From Legionellales bacterium (GTDB lineage: Bacteria > Pseudomonadota > Gammaproteobacteria > Comchoanobacterales > Comchoanobacteraceae): 33,828 nt of DNA. Positions 24,531-32,168 of this stretch are shown piece after piece (position 1 is the first letter of the stretch; the number at the start of each line of letters is the position of its first letter). The stretch lies in contig NZEV01000022.1 in the NCBI GenBank assembly GCA_002690495.1, positions 1 through 33,828 of the forward strand. The letters are read 5' to 3'. The translations under genes and the position numbers were made by a program. The notes beneath the pieces were generated by a model. It did not search any database and had not been told where the DNA came from. It saw only the letters and a list, made by a program, of their open reading frames with translations.

Positions 24531-25395
24531 AATTAATAATCTTAAGGGATAAATCTTCTGGTTGATCAAGCATAATATGATGATAGGCATCATGAATAAT
24601 CACATGTGAACCAAATTCACTGGTGACTAATGAATACCAATTTTTCAAACCTTGTTCAACATTCATAATTTTTGTTTTCTCACCGACAATAAATAAACAA
24701 CGTATCTTTTTCTTTTTAATAGATTGACAAAATGTATCTTGGCAATATACTTTGTCAAAGTTAAAGATATTAGGATCAAATCGCCAACTCCAACCATCTA
24801 GATACGGACAAATACTCTGACTAGCCATATATTCTAACCATCGAGTGTCCTTTTGAGCAAAACCCTCAGGAATGAGTCGAAAACGCGAAATTGCCGACTC
24901 CTGATCGGGATACCATCTTCTAGGTGGTGTTTGAATCTTTGGATTAGGATGATCCACATAGGGATTATATATTTTCAAATCCAAATCAATACACGTAAAA
25001 GATAAAATTCTTTGTGAGTGTACAGATATACAATAAGACGATAGATAGGCCCCAAAACTATGTGCAACGAGATGGAAACGAGGAATCTTTAAATGATCCA
25101 TCAAGGCCAACATTAAATCCACTGTTGTTGCTGTATCATAATGATCTAAATGTTCACTATAACCCATCCCACATAAATCAATAGCAACAATGTTAAACGC
25201 ATCATATAACCATGGTAAACAAAAATCCCACCAATGTTTATGCGCGGAAAACCCATGCACCAATAAAATGGTTGGCTTATTTTGACCTAAAACAGCAGCA
25301 TATCCAACTTGAATCCCATTCAGTTTGATTGTTTTATTTTGATATTGAATGCTTTGAAAAGCCCTTCTCCACTTTTGAAATTGATCTATTGCCAT
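24508..25395 (-). CDS. Alpha/beta hydrolase
   Basis: This 295-aa alpha/beta-fold hydrolase has an oxyanion-loop motif LVHGFSAHKHWW (about 45-56), the nucleophile elbow AHS113FGA (A instead of the first G of GxSxG), a probable acid in the following strands, and a late His in DAYHHIMLDQPED. IDLCGMGYSEH resembles the family DxxGxGxS stretch. No signal peptide is present, so it is cytosolic. The substrate is unknown; epoxide hydrolase-, esterase- and thioesterase-like activities are all possible. It is divergent from the L,D-transpeptidase gene and convergent with hldD. Confidence 0.85.
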   Translation of the reverse strand: MAIDQFQKWRRAFQSIQYQNKTIKLNGIQVGYAAVLGQNKPTILLVHGFSAHKHWWDFCLPWLYDAFNIVAIDLCGMGYSEHLDHYDTATTVDLMLALMDHLKIPRFHLVAHSFGAYLSSYCISVHSQRILSFTCIDLDLKIYNPYVDHPNPKIQTPPRRWYPDQESAISRFRLIPEGFAQKDTRWLEYMASQSICPYLDGWSWRFDPNIFNFDKVYCQDTFCQSIKKKKIRCLFIVGEKTKIMNVEQGLKNWYSLVTSEFGSHVIIHDAYHHIMLDQPEDLSLKIINFIQALSQ

Positions 25396-25413
25396 AAAAT
25401 CTCACAATTATCC

Positions 25414-25419
25414 TATAAT
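25414..25419 (+). promoter_or_regulatory. Putative -10 box of the transpeptidase-tat operon
   Basis: A perfect TATAAT lies 21 nt before the ATG at 25441, within the 45-nt divergent gap. No convincing -35 element is present at the correct spacing. Confidence 0.35.
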
Positions 25420-25440
25420 CATAGTTAAGGATAGGTCATT

Positions 25441-26322
25441 ATGAAATATTTTCTACTAATTTTAGTGTTATGTTCCAGTGTATTTGCATCCACCTACAGA
25501 TTTAATGGTTCGGATATTATAGGTCAGAATTATACTGTTGTTGCATCACCTGGAGATACATTAAGTGTACTTGCTCTAAAACATGATGTTGGTATTATTG
25601 AATTAAAAAGAGCAAACCCAACTATTAGTCGACTTAAAGTCGGCGATGTGGTCATTATCCCAAAACAATTCATCCTACCACCACAAGAATTTCGAAAAGG
25701 GATTGTGTTAAATATGGCTGAACTCAGATTATATTATTTCTCCCCTAATGGGCAATTTATATTTACATATCCTGTCTCAATGGGTCGTATTGGATGGCGT
25801 ACACCCAGTGCATCGACTACCATTGTCAAAATGAAAGAGTATCCAACATGGCATGTGCCTGAATCAATTGCTGCACATCATTTGGAAAAAACAGGCAATG
25901 AACTCCCTGAAAGTATTCCACCAGGGCCAGATAATCCTTTAGGTACGCGGGCTATTTATCTTGGTCTCCCTAAATATTTAATTCATGGAACAAATGCACC
26001 CAGTTCTATTGGTCAATATGTCAGCTCGGGTTGTATTAGAATGTATAATCAGGATGTTGAGCAATTATTCATGTTTGTAAAACCAGGTGATCCGGTGACT
26101 ATCATTAACCATCGAATCAAAGTGGGTGTTAAAGACAATCAGCTTTATCTTGAAGCGCAACCCAAAGTAAAAACCAATAACCCAACAACCCCGCTCAATT
26201 TTGTTGATGTTGAGGAGGAAATTTATCAAATGGGTGGCGGAAAAGTATTTTTCATAAATTGGGATCGTGTGAAGGAAATCATTAAAGAGAATTCCGGAAT
26301 TCCTGAAGTCATTAGCTATTAA
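25441..26322 (+). CDS. LysM-containing L,D-transpeptidase (YkuD family)
   Basis: This secreted enzyme should form 3-3 peptidoglycan crosslinks or attach lipoprotein to peptidoglycan, like the Ldt/YbiS/ErfK group. A signal peptide (cleavage likely after VFA, residue 16) precedes a LysM domain (about 29-78, YTVVASPGDTLSVLALKHDV through KVGDVVIIPKQF). The YkuD domain follows, with the catalytic H182 (LIHGTNAP) and C198 in SSGCIRM. The 293-aa length is normal. The stop is 1 nt before the tatC ATG, so they form one transcript. Which of the two Ldt reactions applies cannot be told. Confidence 0.93.
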   Translation: MKYFLLILVLCSSVFASTYRFNGSDIIGQNYTVVASPGDTLSVLALKHDVGIIELKRANPTISRLKVGDVVIIPKQFILPPQEFRKGIVLNMAELRLYYFSPNGQFIFTYPVSMGRIGWRTPSASTTIVKMKEYPTWHVPESIAAHHLEKTGNELPESIPPGPDNPLGTRAIYLGLPKYLIHGTNAPSSIGQYVSSGCIRMYNQDVEQLFMFVKPGDPVTIINHRIKVGVKDNQLYLEAQPKVKTNNPTTPLNFVDVEEEIYQMGGGKVFFINWDRVKEIIKENSGIPEVISY

Positions 26323-26323
26323 T

Positions 26324-27058
26324 ATGAACTCAAAACCCTCTACGTTTATTCATCATTTAAATGTGCTCAGAATTGTCATTATACGATGTGCTATAGTCAT
26401 GGTTAGTCTATTTATAGTCAGTTTATTTTTTCAAACTCAGATATTTAGTCTTTTTGCACAACCATTATTAAATCAGCTCAGTTCACATCACCAATTAATC
26501 GCAACAGGACTGGTCTCCCCTTTACTCACCCCTTTAATGTTTTGTTTCTATTGGAGTCTATTGATCAGTGTACCCTACGTGTTATGTGAAATTTGGTACT
26601 TTGTACGCCCAGGCTTAGACATTAATGAAAAAAAATTAATTTTTTATATCATTATTCCTTCAATATGTCTTTTTTATATTGGTATATTATTTGCTTATTA
26701 TTTAGTATTCCCAATGGCCTTTTATCTATTTGTGCAGGTTACACCAGCAGATGTGGTCTACATGCCAGATATTCAACATTATTTAAACTTTATGATCACG
26801 AGTTTATTTTCTTTTGGGATTGCATTTGAGACACCGATTATCATTATTGTTCTGACATCACTAAATCTGATTTCATATGAACGTTTTGCAAACAATAGAT
26901 CCATTGCGCTTGTAATATGTTTGACATTTGGCATGCTCATTACACCGCCAGATGTGATCTCACAACTTATGATTGGAATACCAATGTATTTACTTTTTGA
27001 ACTAGGTTTAATCTTATCAAGATGTATACGTACACAATTGCCAAAATCATCAATATAG
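26324..27058 (+). CDS. tatC: Twin-arginine translocase subunit TatC
   Basis: TatC is the six-helix receptor for twin-arginine signal peptides. The 244-aa product aligns along its length with E. coli TatC: IATGLVSPLLTPL, CEIWYFVRPGLDINEKK (the cytosolic loop Glu, here about E102, is kept), FYIGILFAYYLVFPMAF, and the strongly conserved FGMLITPPDVISQLMIGIPMYLLFELG. The N-terminal HLxELR motif reads HLNVLR, so the conserved Glu (E15 in E. coli) is Val14. It lies first, not last, in its tat group. Confidence 0.95.
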   Translation: MNSKPSTFIHHLNVLRIVIIRCAIVMVSLFIVSLFFQTQIFSLFAQPLLNQLSSHHQLIATGLVSPLLTPLMFCFYWSLLISVPYVLCEIWYFVRPGLDINEKKLIFYIIIPSICLFYIGILFAYYLVFPMAFYLFVQVTPADVVYMPDIQHYLNFMITSLFSFGIAFETPIIIIVLTSLNLISYERFANNRSIALVICLTFGMLITPPDVISQLMIGIPMYLLFELGLILSRCIRTQLPKSSI

Positions 27059-27085
27059 TCTTTAATGAATATAGGAGGAATACAA

Positions 27086-27247
27086 ATGGGATTTTCAAAT
27101 ATTAGTCCATGGTCACTACTGATCATTTTAATGATTGTTGTAATACTGTTCGGGACAAAACATTTAAAAACAGCTTCTAAAGACCTGTTAGATACTTTTT
27201 TAATATTTCAAAAAAAATTATCGAAGCAGAATAAGAGAAAAAAATGA
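27086..27247 (+). CDS. tatA: TatA-like Tat translocase subunit (minimal, 53 aa)
   Basis: TatA oligomers form or thin the membrane passage for folded Tat substrates. The product has an N-terminal helix (SPWSLLIILMIVVILFG), the FG hinge, and an amphipathic helix KHLKTASKDLLDTFLIFQKK, then a lysine-rich end. The E. coli protein is 89 aa, so the disordered tail is almost absent. An ATG exists at 27065, but a perfect AGGAGG (27073-27078) sits 7 nt before the ATG at 27086, which decides the start. The stop overlaps the next gene by 4 nt (ATGA). Confidence 0.88.
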   Translation: MGFSNISPWSLLIILMIVVILFGTKHLKTASKDLLDTFLIFQKKLSKQNKRKK

Positions 27248-27432
27248 GCCTTGCTGAATTAGCGGTTATTGTATTGATCGCACTAGTTGTGATGAGCCCA
27301 CAGAAAATCAATCTGATGTTAGAGTGGATTTTGAAGTATCATGAAAAAATCAATTCAGCAATCAAAGCAACACGTCAAAGTTTATCTGTTGAATCATTTC
27401 GTTCATCTAGAAAGAAAAAAGGAAAAGACTAA
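27244..27432 (+). CDS. tatB: TatB-like Tat translocase subunit (minimal, 62 aa)
   Basis: This product starts MSLAELAVIVLIALVVMSPQK, which matches the TatB pattern of a short N-terminus with an acidic residue in the helix start, one membrane helix and the GPQ hinge (here SPQ). The following helix is amphipathic and the end is basic (SSRKKKGKD). E. coli TatB has 171 aa, so only the core is retained. It is coupled to tatA through an ATGA overlap. Hinge sequence and context favour TatB over a second TatA. Confidence 0.75.
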   Translation: MSLAELAVIVLIALVVMSPQKINLMLEWILKYHEKINSAIKATRQSLSVESFRSSRKKKGKD

Positions 27433-27440
27433 TCAATTAT

Positions 27441-28724
27441 TTAAAAGCTCGGTGTTTGATTGCCACTATAAGTATTAATTGAATCTGTCCATCGAGTAAT
27501 GAGGAAATCGATGATTGCATTTTTAATGTCACGAGTAATGCTGTCAAGCGCATCATTTGTAGTGAGTGACTCTGACAAATGATTCCTTAATTGTTCATTA
27601 TCGTCATCCAGATTATTGAAATATAATAAATTTCCGCGAATTTCGTCTTTGTTTTCAGGAGTGATTTGTAATAGAGAAGAGAAAGCTGATACATCTTTAG
27701 GGCTAAGGATATTTGTTTTCTGACAAATCTGATTCAAAAGAGCAACACAATGAGAAACACGGCCTTCATCCTCATTATTTTTCAGGGCCTCAAGTCGACT
27801 TTTAAGATTTTGGGAAATCTCTGCCCATCCGTTTCCATCAGAAATTTTTGATTCATCCATTTCTAGCAAGAAGCTGACCTTGACGAGCTTTATATACTGT
27901 GAGGAAATGGCTTGTTTTGTAGTCTCAGGGACTGGTTTTAGTTGTTGATTGCTAAAATAGCGCATATCAACTATTAAGAACATTTTGGCAAAATGAAAAT
28001 TAGAAGCAAGTAATAGATGCACAATAAGAGGATAGTACACAGTCAAGTTAGATAATGAAATCATCGCTATCAATGTGATTGTAGACATAGCGATATAAAC
28101 TGCAAGTTTAATTCTTGATACACCATTATCTGCTAAGAACACACTCACAAATAAGCTTAGTAATGAGGTAATCACTGGCATTAATATCCAATCTTGATTA
28201 AAGATACCTTGGATACTAGCAAAGTCAAAATAAATCCCCAGCACTAAACCAATACCAAATCCAACTCCAATCACAATCAGTGAAGAAAAAATAATGTTCA
28301 ATAGGTTTGCTTCTCCAGGGTTGGTATTCAAAGCTAAAACTGATCCAATCATCAACCAAACTGCACTCATTGCAACTACAGGCAAATAGGCGAAATAAAA
28401 TGTCTGCACAAAGGTAAAAACAATTGATGCACAGGATGAAAAAATCATCATAAATAAAAATTGTTTGAAAAAATTTCTATATGAAGTTTCTTTCTTATCT
28501 TCAGGAACTAGAAAACCGTAATTCTCCATTAGTATGGAGGAAAATAGCCCCCACAGTCCCCCAAAAACAAGATTACAACCATTATTACTTAAACCTGCCA
28601 ATGAAAAATAGATTAAAGAAGGTAAATGAAGATAAATTAATGAAAAATTCACTAATGCAAAAGCAAAGGCGCTTATCGTTGTTGATATTAATATTCTAGT
28701 TCCAAAATCAACTGAGCTTGACAT
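27441..28724 (-). CDS. Hypothetical polytopic membrane protein with C-terminal soluble domain, 427 aa
   Basis: This protein is not recognised. About eight hydrophobic segments fill residues 10-260 (for example VIGVGFGIGLVLGIYFDF and KLAVYIAMSTITLIAMISL). The remaining ~165 residues are soluble, helical and acidic, with LEALKNNEDEGRVSHC and a polar end. The helix region superficially resembles FUSC/aromatic-acid exporter-like proteins, but I cannot support that by motifs. GAGG lies about 8 nt before the ATG, and a good promoter precedes it. It ends 8 nt from the convergent tatB. Confidence 0.75.
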   Translation of the reverse strand: MSSSVDFGTRILISTTISAFAFALVNFSLIYLHLPSLIYFSLAGLSNNGCNLVFGGLWGLFSSILMENYGFLVPEDKKETSYRNFFKQFLFMMIFSSCASIVFTFVQTFYFAYLPVVAMSAVWLMIGSVLALNTNPGEANLLNIIFSSLIVIGVGFGIGLVLGIYFDFASIQGIFNQDWILMPVITSLLSLFVSVFLADNGVSRIKLAVYIAMSTITLIAMISLSNLTVYYPLIVHLLLASNFHFAKMFLIVDMRYFSNQQLKPVPETTKQAISSQYIKLVKVSFLLEMDESKISDGNGWAEISQNLKSRLEALKNNEDEGRVSHCVALLNQICQKTNILSPKDVSAFSSLLQITPENKDEIRGNLLYFNNLDDDNEQLRNHLSESLTTNDALDSITRDIKNAIIDFLITRWTDSINTYSGNQTPSF

Positions 28725-28747
28725 ACCTAATCCTCTATTTAAGTATG

Positions 28748-28776
28748 ATTGTATTTCAATCTTTTTAAATATTCAA
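28748..28776 (-). promoter_or_regulatory. Putative sigma70 promoter of the 427-aa membrane protein gene
   Basis: On the minus strand TTGAAT (28771-28776) and TACAAT (28748-28753) are exactly 17 nt apart, 24 nt before the start codon. This suggests separate transcription from the upstream yciO-like gene. Confidence 0.5.
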
Positions 28777-28812
28777 CGTTCAGCTTAATGAACCAAAAAT
28801 AGATCAGGTGAG

Positions 28813-29436
28813 TTAGTGATATAAATCAATAAACGATTGAATTTTTTCGATATCTTGACCAGCTCTTATCAGCTTTGGCTGTGATTGTTGCATATCAATA
28901 ATAGTTGATGGTTGATTTTGGCATCCATAGTACGTTTTTAACCAGTAAGAAATAAATGGAGCAATTTGATTGAGTAATTCCCTGTTATCATCTATCGACT
29001 CTAAACTTTGAATCAGTAAAGGTGAACCACAGGCACGCAAAATATCCTTTACAATCGAATGGTTAGGTATACGAACACCTACAGCTGTCCGCATCTTCAT
29101 TTTAAGTCTTCGTAGGGTCACTATATGTGCTGGAAGTAAAAATGTAATTGAAGCTGGCACGACAGCATTTAATATTCTGTAATGCATTGTATCAACTCTC
29201 ATCAACTCGCTGGCCTGAGAGATATCATTACATAAAAAAGTCAGCGGTCTTTGTTTATCAATCGCATGTTGGAGCTTTACAAGTAACTTGACTGCATCCG
29301 TATGGGACGGAATGCAACAAGCACAATAGAATGTATCGGTTGGAATAATTACAACTTCTCCTCTTGTTAAGGAGCTCACGATATCATTTAACTGATTCAT
29401 GGTTGGGTGATAATGATTAATATCAATAATTTTCAT
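28813..29436 (-). CDS. yciO: YciO/Sua5/YrdC-family protein
   Basis: This family includes TsaC, which makes threonylcarbamoyl-AMP for t6A37 tRNA modification. At 207 aa the product matches YciO in length and in local pattern: VVIIPTDTFYCACCI (about 28-42), KQRPLTFLCNDISQASELM, RRLKMKMRTAVGVRIP, and a C-terminal PSTIIDM...LIRAGQD. YciO proteins have a YrdC fold but weaker or uncertain t6A activity compared with TsaC. Whether this is the sole family member of the genome, and therefore the t6A enzyme, cannot be told. It is divergent from yciB. Confidence 0.85.
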   Translation of the reverse strand: MKIIDINHYHPTMNQLNDIVSSLTRGEVVIIPTDTFYCACCIPSHTDAVKLLVKLQHAIDKQRPLTFLCNDISQASELMRVDTMHYRILNAVVPASITFLLPAHIVTLRRLKMKMRTAVGVRIPNHSIVKDILRACGSPLLIQSLESIDDNRELLNQIAPFISYWLKTYYGCQNQPSTIIDMQQSQPKLIRAGQDIEKIQSFIDLYH

Positions 29437-29464
29437 TGCGAAAGAACCTGTAATTTGATATACA
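29436..29464 (+). promoter_or_regulatory. Putative promoter of yciB-bolA
   Basis: TTGCGA (29436-29441) and TATACA (29459-29464) are 17 nt apart; an overlapping TACAAT (29461-29466) gives 19 nt. The first base overlaps the start codon of the divergent yciO-like gene. Confidence 0.35.
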
Positions 29465-29489
29465 ATACATTATAACCCAAATCAAGATT

Positions 29490-30023
29490 ATGGTCACTCT
29501 TTTACACTTTCTACCTTTAGTTTTTTTCTTCGCTGCATATAAACTTTATGAGATTTACACTGCGACATTATTTTTAATGGCATCTAGTGTCATTTGTTTT
29601 CCTTGTAGTTGGCTCATTCAAAGAAAAATCAATACATCTGATGTCATTACACTATCGTTCATTTTACTATTTGGCACTGCAACTGTTTTTTTTAAGAATC
29701 CATTGTTTATCAAGTGGAAAGTATCTATCATTTTTTGGTTACTTGGAACAGGCATTCTCATCAACTACTTATTAAAAAATCAAGCCGCAAGCTATACGCT
29801 TCTCAACGAAAAAATCGATATGCGGGATAAGGACTGGTACCGCGTTGATCTAATGATTATTATGTATTCATTCTTTATGGGATCACTGAATTGGATCATT
29901 TTTAATTTCTTATCTGAATCAACCTGGGTTAATTTTAAAACCTTTGGTTTACTAGTCGCTTCAATAGCTTTTTCTATCATCGTTGCTTTTTTTGTCAGTC
30001 AAAAAGCAGAAGCAATCCGATGA
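29490..30023 (+). CDS. yciB: Inner-membrane protein YciB (septation protein A family)
   Basis: YciB/IspZ is a five-helix inner-membrane protein linked to envelope maintenance and cell division; its biochemical role is unclear. The 177-aa product matches the family throughout: LLHFLPLVFFFAAYKLYEIYTAT at the N-terminus, FGTATVFFKNPLFIKWKVSI in the centre, and FMGSLNWIIF and WVNFKTFGLL towards the end. It overlaps bolA by 4 nt, a pairing also seen near yciB in other Proteobacteria. Confidence 0.95.
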   Translation: MVTLLHFLPLVFFFAAYKLYEIYTATLFLMASSVICFPCSWLIQRKINTSDVITLSFILLFGTATVFFKNPLFIKWKVSIIFWLLGTGILINYLLKNQAASYTLLNEKIDMRDKDWYRVDLMIIMYSFFMGSLNWIIFNFLSESTWVNFKTFGLLVASIAFSIIVAFFVSQKAEAIR

Positions 30024-30277
30024 TTGATCCAAGAATTACTGCGCTAAAAGATAAACTCAATTCAGCGTTTAAACCCTCATTTTTGGATATCATAGATGAT
30101 AGTCACCTACATGTAGGTCATGCTGGTGCAGAGGATAATAAACTCCATATTACGATAAGGATTAAAGCAAAAGCGCTAGATAATCTAAAGCGAATTCAAC
30201 AACACAAAATGATTTATTCTTCCATGAGTAAAGAAATCGAATCTCATTTTCATGCCATATCAATTACTATTTTGTAA
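30020..30277 (+). CDS. bolA: BolA family protein
   Basis: BolA proteins bind monothiol glutaredoxins and take part in Fe-S cluster handling or gene control. The 85-aa product has the core HLHVGHAGAEDNKLHITIRIKA and the C-terminal helix MSKEIESHFHAISITIL with the HAISI end typical of the family. The His residues used for cluster ligation are retained. It is coupled to yciB (ATGA) and its 3' end overlaps bcp by 18 nt. Confidence 0.93.
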   Translation: MIDPRITALKDKLNSAFKPSFLDIIDDSHLHVGHAGAEDNKLHITIRIKAKALDNLKRIQQHKMIYSSMSKEIESHFHAISITIL

Positions 30278-30733
30278 CTTCTGAACTTCATCAAACACAA
30301 TTTTAGCATGTGATGGCACCTTCACATTGCGCCATTCTTTAATTAATACACCACCTTTTTGAATAAAAAAAGTTGAGCGTTCAACGCCCATATATTTTTT
30401 TCCATACATAGACTTTTCTTTATATACACCAAATAGCTGACATAGTTCAGTGGATTCATCAGAGATCAGATCAAATGGTAAATCGTAAGCAGTTGAAAAT
30501 TTAATATGACTTTTAATACTATCCTTTGAAACCCCAAAAACATTGACATTCATTGCTTTGAAGTCATGATATAATGCTTTAAAATCATTGTTTTCTACTG
30601 TGCAGCCACTCGTATTATCTTTAGGGTAAAAAAACAATATACAATCCTGCTCAAAAAGAGATTGACTATCGATTTCACCTTGCATTGTAATAGTTGAAAA
30701 ATCAGATATTTTTTGATTAATGGTCACACTCAT
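30260..30733 (-). CDS. bcp: Thiol peroxidase Bcp/PrxQ, apparently lacking the near resolving Cys
   Basis: This cytosolic peroxiredoxin reduces H2O2 and organic hydroperoxides. The 157-aa product contains the catalytic motif YPKDNTSGC44TVENNDF. The Ser where Pro is usual is unremarkable, but the Cys five residues later (C50 in E. coli) is Asn, so this is a one-Cys type unless Cys98 (ELCQLFGVY) serves as resolving residue. YMGVERSTFFI and the Arg after strand 6 are typical. AGAGG lies about 7 nt before the ATG. It converges with bolA. Confidence 0.93.
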   Translation of the reverse strand: MSVTINQKISDFSTITMQGEIDSQSLFEQDCILFFYPKDNTSGCTVENNDFKALYHDFKAMNVNVFGVSKDSIKSHIKFSTAYDLPFDLISDESTELCQLFGVYKEKSMYGKKYMGVERSTFFIQKGGVLIKEWRNVKVPSHAKIVFDEVQKLQNSN

Positions 30734-30757
30734 ACACTACCTCTTAACATTACAACA

Positions 30758-30786
30758 ATCATAACAAACAATCTTTAGTCAATCAA
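30758..30786 (-). promoter_or_regulatory. Putative promoter of bcp
   Basis: On the minus strand TTGATT (30781-30786) and TATGAT (30758-30763) are 17 nt apart, 24 nt before the start codon, in the gap after nhaA. Confidence 0.45.
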
Positions 30787-30866
30787 AATTTACAACAAGA
30801 CGACAGAATGCGATTAAAATGATTATCCGAAATGAGCGGTAATAATGCACTAGATAATAGAATTAT

Positions 30867-32042
30867 CTATTTTAGAGGTATTCTTCTTAATAGTATAAAG
30901 CCCAATAAACCAGAGAGGATTGAAGCCACCAAGATACCAAACCTTGCACTCATCAGTGTTGGGAAATGTGTTTCAAAGGACAATGAAGTAATAAAAAGAC
31001 TCATAGTAAATCCAATACCAGTTAAAAATCCCACACCTAAGATCATTTTCCAGTCTAGTCCTTCGCTTAATTTTGCTAATCCAAAATGAGTACTGAACCA
31101 AGAAAATAACATCACACCAATTGGCTTACCAAACAACAATCCTAGAATGATCCCCATACTACTTGTATTGATTAGATAATTAAGTTGTAATCCTCTAAAA
31201 TCAATGCCTGAGTTTAAAAAAGCGAATAAAGGTAACACGATATAATAGACCCATGGCATGATTTGTTTCTCAAGTGACTTAATAGGGTATAATCCTTTCG
31301 AGTTTTTATAAGGAATAAAAAAGGCAACAATGACACCTGCAAGAGTCGCATGCAAACCAGAAAATAATACGCCATACCAAAGTAGCAATCCTAATGAAAG
31401 ATACAAAATAACACTTTCAAAGCGTAGATATTTGAAAACACACATCATAAAACAGAGAATCATTGATATCCACATCCATGAATATGATAAATGATCAGTA
31501 TAAAATAAACCGATCACTAGGATTGCACCAATATCATCAATAATGGCCAAGGTGGTAAGGAGTAATCTTAATTCAATCGGAAATTGACGATTGACCATTG
31601 AATAAATCGCTAATGAAAATGCTATATCCGTTGCCATTGGAATAGCCCAACCATTCAGATACAACGCTTGATTGTAATTTAATAAAATATAAAATAACGC
31701 AGGCACGACCATACCACCTAAGGCAGCAAATATTGGCAATGCAGCTTTTTTAATATCATTAAGTGGTCCATTCACATATGCAGATTTAATTTCAAGCCCT
31801 ATTAAAAAGAAAAAGATTGTCATTAAGCCCTCATTCACAAAAATGAGAAACGTCTTTTTCAAAACTGTAAAACCAAGGTGAATACGAATAGGGTATTGTT
31901 CAATTGCTTCGTAATAAATACTCCATGAAGAGTTTTCCATGAAAAGTGCTATTATGCAGGCTGCAATCATGAGATAGCCAGAACATATAATGACATCATC
32001 TAGATGATGAGTCTTCGAATGTTTTCTTTTTAAAGAATTCAC
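30867..32042 (-). CDS. nhaA: Na+/H+ antiporter NhaA
   Basis: NhaA exchanges Na+ or Li+ for protons across the inner membrane for pH and sodium homeostasis. The 391-aa protein has about twelve membrane helices. The ion-binding residues are in place: D139 in AIPMATDIAF and D169-D170 in LAIIDDIGAI, and the Lys of LLFGKPIGVMLFSW matches K300 of E. coli. The start codon is GTG with a strong AAGGGGG about 5 nt upstream. The gene stands alone, divergent from the ABC transporter. Confidence 0.96.
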   Translation of the reverse strand: MNSLKRKHSKTHHLDDVIICSGYLMIAACIIALFMENSSWSIYYEAIEQYPIRIHLGFTVLKKTFLIFVNEGLMTIFFFLIGLEIKSAYVNGPLNDIKKAALPIFAALGGMVVPALFYILLNYNQALYLNGWAIPMATDIAFSLAIYSMVNRQFPIELRLLLTTLAIIDDIGAILVIGLFYTDHLSYSWMWISMILCFMMCVFKYLRFESVILYLSLGLLLWYGVLFSGLHATLAGVIVAFFIPYKNSKGLYPIKSLEKQIMPWVYYIVLPLFAFLNSGIDFRGLQLNYLINTSSMGIILGLLFGKPIGVMLFSWFSTHFGLAKLSEGLDWKMILGVGFLTGIGFTMSLFITSLSFETHFPTLMSARFGILVASILSGLLGFILLRRIPLK

Positions 32043-32098
32043 AAAACCCCCTTAATATGAATATATCATAGACAAGATTAATTAATAAATCATGAGAC

Positions 32099-32127
32099 TT
32101 GCAAAAAATAGTAAAATAAATTATCAT
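32099..32127 (+). promoter_or_regulatory. Putative promoter of the ABC transporter gene
   Basis: TTGCAA (32099-32104) and TATCAT (32122-32127) are 17 nt apart, about 42 nt before the ATG. A TTGACA at 32130-32135 lacks a partner -10. Confidence 0.4.
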
Positions 32128-32168
32128 TATTGACATGAGAATAAAGTCTTCCTCCCGGAGAATTATAA

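Noticed and set aside
30851-30869. 8-bp perfect hairpin (TAGATAAT, loop AGA) at the nhaA stop, considered as a terminator
   Set aside because: The stem is almost only A-T, and on the nhaA strand no T-run follows it; the T-run is on the opposite side where no gene ends.
30832-31089. Plus-strand ORF of 85 aa opposite the nhaA 3' end
   Set aside because: It lies inside a secure nhaA frame and shows no recognisable protein pattern.
32130-32135. Consensus TTGACA before the ABC transporter
   Set aside because: No -10-like hexamer is found 15-19 nt downstream; the TTGCAA/TATCAT pair is better.
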